A DNA stretch of 64,000 bases, from contig CBDANZ010000005.1 of NCBI GenBank assembly GCA_965197865.1, forward strand, positions 558,001 to 622,000, in the 5' to 3' direction. Position 1 is the stretch's first letter. Every line of letters begins with the position of its first letter. This DNA is from CBDANZ01 sp965197865 (GTDB lineage: Bacteria > Acidobacteriota > Vicinamibacteria > Vicinamibacterales > CAVVIG01). This document shows positions 52,149 to 61,093 of the stretch, one piece after another. The notes below the pieces were generated by a model that saw nothing but the letters and a program-made list of their open reading frames with translations, had not been told where the DNA came from and did not search any database. The position numbers were made by a program, and so were the translations under genes.

Positions 52149-54801
52149 AGCGTATCGCCGCTCGGTGGTGATTGCCGTCGGCCTGACGGTGCTCGTTCTG
52201 GTGTCGACGTTGCTGCCGTCGGGCGGTCTCACCGCGTCCCGTTCGCTTCAGACGCCGGAACAGTTTTTCGGTTTCGCCATCGGCGCGGACAACCGGCTGG
52301 CGCGCTGGGACAAGATCGTCGAGTACATGGAGCTTGTCTCGGCGCGCTCGGATCGCGTCCGCATCCGCGACCTGGGCTCCACCACGAGCGGCAATCCGTT
52401 CATCGCGCTCGAAATCAGCTCCCCCGACACATTGAAGAACGTCGAGCGATTCAAACAGCTCGAGCGCCGGCTGTATTTCGGGACTGGCACACCAAGCGCT
52501 CGCGACCGCGACGAGATCTTCCGCGAGGGCAAAGTCGTCGTCCTTGTGACGGCAGGCGTGCACGCGAACGAGGTCGGGCCGACGCAGATGGCGCTCGAGC
52601 TGGTTCACCGCCTGGTGACGGACGACTCGCCAGCGACGAGGAAGATTCTTGAGAATGTGATCTTTCTGCTCGTGCCGAGCGCGAACCCGGATGGGCAGAT
52701 CATGATCACGGATTGGTTCAACACGAATCTCGGCACGCCGTTCGAGGCGAGCCCGTTGCCCTACCTCTCTCATCCCTACGCCGGGCACGATCTGAATCGT
52801 GACATGTACATGTTCACGCAGCGAGAGAGCCAGCATCTGGCGCGCCTCGTCTGGCACGACTGGTTTCCCAGCGTGTGGCTCGACCAGCATCAAATGGGCA
52901 GCTACGGTCCCCGAATGTTCGTTATGCCGGCGGCCGACCCGATCAATCCGAATGTGCATCCCCTCATCTACCGGTGGAACGGCATCCTCGGCCAGTCGCA
53001 GGCCGCGGCGCTCGAAGCGGCCGGCAAGGACGGCATTATCTATAACTCGACGTATACGAATTTTTGGCAGGGCGCGCTGGCATGGAGTGGCTGGTGGCAC
53101 AATCAGATCGGACTACTGACAGAAATTGCCAGCGCGGGCGTCGCGGGGCCGATTGACCAGTTGTACGCCACGGCCGGGCAGGCGGGCGCAGTTCCCGAGG
53201 GACGAGGCGCGTTGCGTCGCTTCGACAACGCGCCGCTTCTGCCTCCCTCCGATGTCACGCCACGTACGGAGTACCCGCGCCCCTGGATGGGCGGGCGCTG
53301 GACGCTTGGTGACATCGTCGATTACGGTCTCATCTCGACGCTCGCGTTGCTTGAAACGGTCGCCGATCGCCGCGAGGCCATCCTCCGCCAGATCTACGAG
53401 GTGAACCGTCAAACCGTCGAGGATCGCAAGTGGACCGACACTTCCGCGATCCTCGTGCCGGTCGTCGAGCAGCAGGATGCGCGCGAGGTCGATCACCTTG
53501 TCGATCGACTCGAGATGGGGGGTGTCGAGGTCTACCGGGCCGACCGGCCGTTCGAGTCCGAGCGGCGCACGTACGCCGCCGGCACGTTCGTCATTCCGAT
53601 GACTCAGGTCTTCGCGCGCTACGCGAAGGACCTTCTCGAGCCGCAGACGTATCCGGGGGTCGGCGATGGATCGAACGCGCCAGTCGAGTCGCCCTACGAT
53701 GTCACCGCGTGGTCGCTCGGCATGCTGTTTGGCGTGAATGTGGATTTCGCGAACGGCCCGCTTCCCCCAGGCGTCCGGCTGAAGCGCGCTCGCGGACAGC
53801 CGAGAACGCCCGGCCGGGTGATTGGCCGCGGATCGCGATTCGTCTTCGACTATAAGGGCCCCGACACGGCAGTTGCTATCAACCGGTTGCTCAAGGACGG
53901 CGCGCGCATCGAACTCGATCGGCGGTCTCGGGTTGCTGTGACCCACGTTCCCCTGGAAAAGATTGAAGGTCTCGCGCGCGACCTGAGACTCTCGGTGGAG
54001 GCGATGGACCCCGCGGCGGATCCCGACGATCAGTCGACGTTGGTGGTTCGCCCGCCGCGCATCGCGGTCTACGCTTCATGGACCGACGGAAACAGCGACG
54101 AAGGATGGACACGCTGGGTGCTTGAAGAATACGAGTTCGTGCCGACAAGGGTGAACAACGCCGACATCCGGAGAGGCGAACTCAGCCAGCGGTTCGACGC
54201 GATCATCATCCCCGACCTGACGCCGCGCGACATTCTCCAGGGTTACAGCGCGGAATCGATCAGGCCGGAATACCGTGGTGGCATCGGCGAAGCCGGCGCC
54301 CAGAATCTCGCCCGGTTCGTCGAAGACGGAGGCACGCTCGTCATGCTTGGCGCCGCCTCCGATCTGGCCATCAGTCGGCTGCCGATTCCAGTCAGGAACA
54401 TCAAGCGCGACTTGCGGCGCGATCAGCACTTCGCGCCGGGCACGATTGTGCACCTCCAGGTGGACGTGTCGCACCCGCTCGGACAGGGCATGGCGGCCCA
54501 AACCTACGGCTTTTCCAGCAACAGTCCCTTCTTCGCGATCGTCGAAGGCGCGACGCCGTTCCAGACGACGGTGGCCGCTCGGTTTCCCTCCGTCAACGTG
54601 CTGGGATCGGGCTGGCTCCGAGGGGAGGAGCTCATGGCGGGCCGGGCGGCGGTCGTCTTGGTCGAGATGAACCGCGGGCGTGTGGTGCTCTTCGGCCTGC
54701 GGCCGCAGCACCGCGGCCAGACGCACGCCACGTTTCCGATGCTCTTCAATGCGCTCTACCTTGCGGCCGCGGAGCGCGAAGAGGTCCGGACCCCCCAGTG
54801 A
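52132..54801 (+). CDS. M14-family zinc carboxypeptidase, exported
   Basis: 889 residues. An N-terminal hydrophobic segment (VVIAVGLTVLVLVSTLLP) acts as signal or anchor. The M14 domain has zinc ligands His144 and Glu147 (TAGVHANEVGP) and probably His253 (LDQHQMGSYGP), with PSANPDGQI and HDLNRDMYMF between. LLTEIAS supplies a candidate catalytic Glu. The long C-terminal part (450-889) resembles the class I glutamine-amidotransferase-like tail found in related large M14 proteins (RFVEDGGTLVMLGAASDLAI). Likely a periplasmic peptidase. Confidence 0.85.
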   Translation: MNSMCEAYRRSVVIAVGLTVLVLVSTLLPSGGLTASRSLQTPEQFFGFAIGADNRLARWDKIVEYMELVSARSDRVRIRDLGSTTSGNPFIALEISSPDTLKNVERFKQLERRLYFGTGTPSARDRDEIFREGKVVVLVTAGVHANEVGPTQMALELVHRLVTDDSPATRKILENVIFLLVPSANPDGQIMITDWFNTNLGTPFEASPLPYLSHPYAGHDLNRDMYMFTQRESQHLARLVWHDWFPSVWLDQHQMGSYGPRMFVMPAADPINPNVHPLIYRWNGILGQSQAAALEAAGKDGIIYNSTYTNFWQGALAWSGWWHNQIGLLTEIASAGVAGPIDQLYATAGQAGAVPEGRGALRRFDNAPLLPPSDVTPRTEYPRPWMGGRWTLGDIVDYGLISTLALLETVADRREAILRQIYEVNRQTVEDRKWTDTSAILVPVVEQQDAREVDHLVDRLEMGGVEVYRADRPFESERRTYAAGTFVIPMTQVFARYAKDLLEPQTYPGVGDGSNAPVESPYDVTAWSLGMLFGVNVDFANGPLPPGVRLKRARGQPRTPGRVIGRGSRFVFDYKGPDTAVAINRLLKDGARIELDRRSRVAVTHVPLEKIEGLARDLRLSVEAMDPAADPDDQSTLVVRPPRIAVYASWTDGNSDEGWTRWVLEEYEFVPTRVNNADIRRGELSQRFDAIIIPDLTPRDILQGYSAESIRPEYRGGIGEAGAQNLARFVEDGGTLVMLGAASDLAISRLPIPVRNIKRDLRRDQHFAPGTIVHLQVDVSHPLGQGMAAQTYGFSSNSPFFAIVEGATPFQTTVAARFPSVNVLGSGWLRGEELMAGRAAVVLVEMNRGRVVLFGLRPQHRGQTHATFPMLFNALYLAAAEREEVRTPQ

Positions 54802-54812
54802 GACTAAGGTAG

Positions 54813-55409
54813 CTAGATCGACGCCTGCACGACCGCCTTGGCACTGCGGTGCTCGTCGACCACCTTTGGTAGCAGCTTCTTGCTCAGGTACACTTTCGAC
54901 TCGGTGTTGTCAGCCCCGTTGCGTTCGTACTTCACGACGTCGAACCTAAGGTGATCCAGCGTGCCGCGCATGTCGTAGAACTTGTTCTTCGTCTTGACGA
55001 CAATCTCGTCGAATTCCCGCTCAATCGCCCACACCTCCTGCTGTTCGGTGAGCGCGCGGAAATGCCCCTGCCCGCGCCAGTTACGGCGGGTACCGCCGAT
55101 CCACGTGTAGAGGATGCGCCGTCCCTCGAACTGGACGGCGCGGCCCAGGCGAGTCACCAGATCGGCGAGCTTGGGCTCGGTTTCGGCGATCGTGGTTTCG
55201 TGGACGACCTTGAACGAAACCGGCACCACAGCCGAAGGGTCGTCGGCGAGCGGCGCGTTGGCCAGAAGAATCAGATGGGCGCGGCCCCGCAGGCGACGGA
55301 CTATTTCCGTCGCGGTTTTCTTGCGCGGGAACTCGCCGAAAAACTCCTCGGTGTACTGGATCTCGAGCGCACCTTGCTCGAGTTCGTACTGGGTAATGCG
55401 GTATTCCAC
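54813..55409 (-). CDS. GNAT-like acetyltransferase
   Basis: About 198 residues from GTG 55409, 28 bp after the glnS stop; the open frame extends further upstream, but only as antisense-free overlap with glnS. The C-terminal half has WRGQGHFRALTEQQEVWAIE, resembling GNAT motif A (RGxGxF). KTKNKFYDMRGTLDHLRFDV follows, typical of the motif B end of N-acetyltransferases. The first 90 residues are less typical. Substrate unknown. Probably co-transcribed with glnS. Confidence 0.65.
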   Translation of the reverse strand: MEYRITQYELEQGALEIQYTEEFFGEFPRKKTATEIVRRLRGRAHLILLANAPLADDPSAVVPVSFKVVHETTIAETEPKLADLVTRLGRAVQFEGRRILYTWIGGTRRNWRGQGHFRALTEQQEVWAIEREFDEIVVKTKNKFYDMRGTLDHLRFDVVKYERNGADNTESKVYLSKKLLPKVVDEHRSAKAVVQASI

Positions 55410-55437
55410 AATCCGAAGCCTCGGCGTTCCGGCGAAT

Positions 55438-57138
<1,701 letters not shown>

Positions 57139-57177
57139 AGGGAAGGACCTATTTTATTCGACCAAACGACCAGCGGC

Positions 57178-59694
57178 CTAATACGCTACCAGGAGGCGCG
57201 CTGCGCGATTGATTTGCGCTTCGCTCGCCAGAAAGAACTCTTCGAGGGGTGGCGAGTAAGGCACCGGCGTGTCGAGTGCCCCGATGATGCGGACGGGCGC
57301 GTCGAGAGATTCGAAGGCTTCTTCCTGAATGACGGCTGCGAGACTCTCGCCGATGCCGCCCGTTCGCGAGTCCTCGTGGACGATGAGGATCTTGTGACAG
57401 CGTCGCGCAAGCGCAAGAAGCGCGTTGCGATCCAGAGGCGAGAGAGTGCGCAGATCCAGGACGCTGGCCTCGATGCCATCGGCGGCCAGACGGGCAGCCA
57501 CGCGCAGGCCCACGTGGACGTAGGCGCCGTAGGACACAATGGCCAGATCGTCGCCCGCTCGCCGCAGTGCCGCACGGCCGAGAGGAATGGGCGCGGGCGC
57601 TTTTTCCGGGAGTGTCTGCTTGATCCTGGGATCTCGATAGAGCGCGATGTGCTCGTAGTAAAGGACCGGATCTAGATCCGCGACGGCTGAGGCGAGAAGC
57701 GCTCGTGCATCGTGGGGCGTCGATGGCACCACAATTTTCAGGCCCGGCGTTCGGTAGAACCACGCTTCCGTGTTCTGCGAGTGGTAGGGACCTGCCTGCC
57801 GCAGTCCCCCAAACGGCATGCGCACCACCATTGGCACGTCGGCGCCCCATCGGTACCGTATCTTCGCCGCGTTGTTCACAAGCTGGTTGAAGCCGGTCGC
57901 CACGAAGTCGTTGAACTGAATCTCGCCAATCGGACGATGGCCGGCGAGCGCCGCCCCCACGCACACGCCGAGAACGGCGCCCTCGGCGAGCGGCGAGTTA
58001 ATCAACCGGTCGCCGAAATCCGCAAGCAGCGGGCGCAGCAACAGAAACGCGCTACCGTACTTGCCGCCGACATCCTGGCCGTACACGAACACGCGGGGAT
58101 CGGCGCGGAGGGCGTCGGCCACACCGAGCATCACGCCCTCGAGCATCGTGCGGCCCTTGGGATCGACCGGCGGCCCCGTCTCGAGCCATAGCCGATCGGC
58201 TGTCGTGTCCGCCTTCAAGCGGACCTGCGGATCCAACACCTCAATGTGGACACGCGGCGGCTCGCCTGCCAGCACCCCCGCGCCAGCCGTCCAGCCTTCG
58301 GGCCAGGGCGCGTCGACGATGGTGTGCGCCTCCCGCTCGACGATCGCCTCGGCGTCCTGTCGCAATCGCTCGAGCTCCCCGGTCGTGATGACACCGTCCG
58401 TTTCGAGCCGTGCGCTGTAGGTGACAATCGGATCCCGCTTCGACCAGTACTCATAGAGCTCGCGATTGACGTATCCCTGTTCGGTGACCGCCGGATATCC
58501 CCACGACGGACGCGGATCGCGCCCGAGATACAACATGTCGTCATGGTGCGCATGCCCGCACATGCGCATCGCGACGAGCTCGATGAGCGTCGGTCCTTTT
58601 CCTGCACGTGCGCGCTCGGCGGCCCAGGCGAATGCCGCGGCGATCTGGTCCGGGTCGGTGCCGTCGAGTGTGACGGCCGGAACGCCGTACCCGGCGGCCT
58701 TGTCGGCAAATACGCGCGCCGCCGACTGTTCCGCCACGGGCGTGGACAACGCCGCCTGATTGTTCTCGACACAGAAGATCGCGGGCAGCCGCCGGACCGC
58801 GCACAGATTGATGGCTTCGTGCCATTCGCCAAGCGACGACCCGCCCTCGCCGATAAACGACACCGCCACTCTACCCGAGCCGTCGCGCCAGAACGCCATC
58901 GCTATCCCGGCGATCATCATGGCCGCGATGCCCAGCGGCGCAGCGGGCGGAAGAATGCCCCACTCGAAGTCGCCGATGTTGAAATCCTTGCCCTCAAGCG
59001 GCGGTCCCGCTCTTGCCATCTGCGCGTTCAGCGCCATGCGGACCGTTGCCGGCTCAGGGCGCATCGCCAGCGCGACGCCCAGATCCCGAATCAGCGGCGC
59101 GACCACGTCGCCGCGCCATTGTCGGTTGGGGCCGCGGAAGGCCGCGCCGCGGCGCAGTCTGATGCCTGCGGCGTAGATTGCCTCCTGGCCAAGCGATCGG
59201 AAGCCTTTCCCTTGAAAGACAGCGCTCGCGTACCGCACCTCACCGGCGGTAAAGAAGGCCTTCAGTCGGTTGTCGGTCGCGCGCGTCAGGATCATGCCGC
59301 GCAGGATCTCGCAGCGCTCGTCGCGGGAAAGCGATGCTTGGATGGCCTCACGGCGCAGGAACCCATCGCAATCGTCGAGGAGCTCCTCGGTGGCCTGCCG
59401 TAGCCGCGTTTCAGCCCGCGTGCGCGGCGTGGTTTCCGGAAGGCCGGCAGCCAGAGGCCGAGCCTCCAGCCGACGCGACAGTTCGCGCCTCAACGCCGGG
59501 CCGAGCACCTCGATTGCAGCGTGGTCCTCGGGGATGCCGCGTGGATCCGGCATGTCTGGCGCGGCCTTCGGGGCGACCGCGTCGAGCGTGTCGAGCACGT
59601 CCTCCAGCGCGAAGGGATGGCGTTCGACAATGAACGCGGCGAGGCGACTCGCGATTCCGGTCAGCTTACGCAGTTCGGTGGATCTGGTCATCAT
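57178..59694 (-). CDS. Fused alpha/beta E1 component of a 2-oxoacid dehydrogenase
   Basis: 838 residues from ATG 59694. After an N-terminal extension of about 110 residues comes E1-alpha with the ThDP motif FIGEGGSSLGEWHEAINLCA ending in ENNQAALST; Glu replaces the usual Asp of GDG. A linker (about residues 480-510) holds LKADTT from a repeat. E1-beta follows (SPLAEGAVLGVCVGAALAGH, QFNDFVATGFNQLVNNAAKI, VHEDSRTGGIGES). It decarboxylates branched-chain 2-oxoacids or pyruvate; E2 and E3 are not nearby. Such fusions are known but uncommon. Confidence 0.9.
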   Translation of the reverse strand: MMTRSTELRKLTGIASRLAAFIVERHPFALEDVLDTLDAVAPKAAPDMPDPRGIPEDHAAIEVLGPALRRELSRRLEARPLAAGLPETTPRTRAETRLRQATEELLDDCDGFLRREAIQASLSRDERCEILRGMILTRATDNRLKAFFTAGEVRYASAVFQGKGFRSLGQEAIYAAGIRLRRGAAFRGPNRQWRGDVVAPLIRDLGVALAMRPEPATVRMALNAQMARAGPPLEGKDFNIGDFEWGILPPAAPLGIAAMMIAGIAMAFWRDGSGRVAVSFIGEGGSSLGEWHEAINLCAVRRLPAIFCVENNQAALSTPVAEQSAARVFADKAAGYGVPAVTLDGTDPDQIAAAFAWAAERARAGKGPTLIELVAMRMCGHAHHDDMLYLGRDPRPSWGYPAVTEQGYVNRELYEYWSKRDPIVTYSARLETDGVITTGELERLRQDAEAIVEREAHTIVDAPWPEGWTAGAGVLAGEPPRVHIEVLDPQVRLKADTTADRLWLETGPPVDPKGRTMLEGVMLGVADALRADPRVFVYGQDVGGKYGSAFLLLRPLLADFGDRLINSPLAEGAVLGVCVGAALAGHRPIGEIQFNDFVATGFNQLVNNAAKIRYRWGADVPMVVRMPFGGLRQAGPYHSQNTEAWFYRTPGLKIVVPSTPHDARALLASAVADLDPVLYYEHIALYRDPRIKQTLPEKAPAPIPLGRAALRRAGDDLAIVSYGAYVHVGLRVAARLAADGIEASVLDLRTLSPLDRNALLALARRCHKILIVHEDSRTGGIGESLAAVIQEEAFESLDAPVRIIGALDTPVPYSPPLEEFFLASEAQINRAARLLVAY
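58207..58224 (+). repeat. REP-like hairpin inside the E1 fusion gene
   Basis: GTCCGCCTTCAAGCGGAC, a near-palindrome with a 6-bp GC-rich stem. Read on the coding (minus) strand with the next bases it encodes VRLKADTT in the linker between the alpha and beta parts. Confidence 0.7.
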
Positions 59695-59698
59695 ACGG

Positions 59699-59716
59699 GT
59701 CCACTTCAAGGCGGAC
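59699..59716 (-). repeat. REP-like hairpin just upstream of the E1 fusion gene
   Basis: GTCCACTTCAAGGCGGAC, the same repeat as at 58207-58224 with one stem change. It lies five bases before the E1 start codon (59694), where a ribosome site is expected. A plus-strand reading gives VHFKADTT. Confidence 0.7.
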
Positions 59717-59776
59717 ACTACCGATGATCTTGGGTCGGCCTGGGGGTGGACGCTCCGTACGGTATGGTAGCGGAAC

Positions 59777-60649
59777 ATGCCGTACACCACATTGATCGAG
59801 ACGGAAACGCTCGCAAGCCACCTAAACGACCCGATCTACGCGATCGTTGACTGCCGATTCAGCCTTGACGACACCGCGTGGGGAGAGCGTCAGTGGGCGG
59901 AGCGCCATATTCCAGGTGCCGTGTACGCGCATCTGGATCGCGATCTCTCTGGCGGAAAAACAGGCATCAACGGTCGTCACCCGTTGCCCGACGTTGCGAC
60001 GATGACGGAAACCTTCGGCCGGTTCGGGATCAGCGCGGGCGTTCAAGTGGTGGCGTACGACCAGGATTCAAACGCCTACGCCAGCCGCTTCTGGTGGTTG
60101 CTTCACTGGCTGGGCCACGACCACGTCGCGGTGCTCAACGGCGGATTCGAGAAGTGGATCGACGAAAAACGTGCGACAGCCGCAGGCCTCCAGGCTCGTG
60201 CGGCTCGCGAATTCGTCGTGGTGCCGCGCGCTCGGGCGGTGGTGGAGGTTGACGAGGTCGCCGCACTGGTCGGCCCCGCGGGCTGGCGGCTGGTCGACGC
60301 CCGGGCGCCAGAACGGTTTCGCGGCGAAGTTGAGACGATCGACCGCGTGGCCGGCCACATTCCAGGCGCGACCAACTACTTTTTTAAACGGAACCTCGAC
60401 GAGGGAGGCAGGTTCCGCACGCCCGAGGAGCTGCGCGCGCAGCTTCGGGAGGCGCTCGGCGGCGTCGGCTCCGATCGCGTCGTGTGCTACTGCGGGTCGG
60501 GGGTCACGGCGTGCCACAACTTACTCGCGCTCGAGCATGCGGGACTGCGCGGCGCTCGGCTGTTTCCGGGTTCGTGGAGCGAGTGGTCGGCCGATCCGGC
60601 AAGGCCGGTGGAAATTGAGAAGTCAGTGGACCCTGGCGTGGCGCATTGA
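59777..60649 (+). CDS. sseA: Two-domain sulfurtransferase (3-mercaptopyruvate/thiosulfate type)
   Basis: 290 residues with two rhodanese domains. The first is non-catalytic (VDCRFSLDDTAWGERQWAER, HIPGAVYAHLDRDLSG). The second has the active loop CYCGSGVTACHN, the CGSGVT form typical of MST-like enzymes. It transfers sulfur from thiosulfate or 3-mercaptopyruvate. It is divergent from the E1 gene with about 80 bp between. Confidence 0.92.
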   Translation: MPYTTLIETETLASHLNDPIYAIVDCRFSLDDTAWGERQWAERHIPGAVYAHLDRDLSGGKTGINGRHPLPDVATMTETFGRFGISAGVQVVAYDQDSNAYASRFWWLLHWLGHDHVAVLNGGFEKWIDEKRATAAGLQARAAREFVVVPRARAVVEVDEVAALVGPAGWRLVDARAPERFRGEVETIDRVAGHIPGATNYFFKRNLDEGGRFRTPEELRAQLREALGGVGSDRVVCYCGSGVTACHNLLALEHAGLRGARLFPGSWSEWSADPARPVEIEKSVDPGVAH

Positions 60650-60893
60650 AGTGGCGCATTGAACTTGTTACCGGCGCGGCGCAACCGTCGCCAGTCCTCG
60701 TCGAGGATCGTGTACAGCACGTGATCGAAGTACTCGCCGTTGCGCAGAAACGACTTTCGCAGAATGGCCTCCTGCACCGCGCCGACCTTGCGGAGCGCGC
60801 CGATGCCGCGGCCGTTCCGCACGGCGGCGCGCGCCTCGAGCCGGTGCACACCCAGTGTCTCGAATACAAATCGGATCACCAGCTCGGAGGAAG
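60640..60893 (-). pseudogene. RimJ/RimL-like GNAT acetyltransferase, C-terminal remnant
   Basis: The minus strand reads FVFETLGVHRLEARAAVRNG, GIGALRKVGAVQEAILRKSF and RNGEYFDHVLYTILDEDWRR. This is the C-terminal third of ribosomal-protein-serine-acetyltransferase-type GNATs. The N-terminal two thirds are missing and the sequence upstream (60894-61020) is unrelated. The frame has no stop of its own at the normal place and runs into the sseA 3' end. Confidence 0.75.
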
Positions 60894-61093
60894 ACCGGCG
60901 AGAATCGGCCTCACGCGACGTTTTCTCGAAGTTTGTTTCTTGGAGACATGTAGAGCCGCACCGTGTCATTACAGGTGTTCGAAATTGCACTGGCCTCTGC
61001 AACTCAGAATGCATCACCACCCGCGAGTCGGTCGAGAGCGGACGGGAAGTCGGTTCACGTCTGTTTCCAGGCTACCCGCCCCACAACGTCGGT

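Noticed and set aside
50067..52232. 721-codon open frame antisense to parE
   Set aside because: No motif, and parE on the plus strand has all catalytic signatures. Shadow frame.
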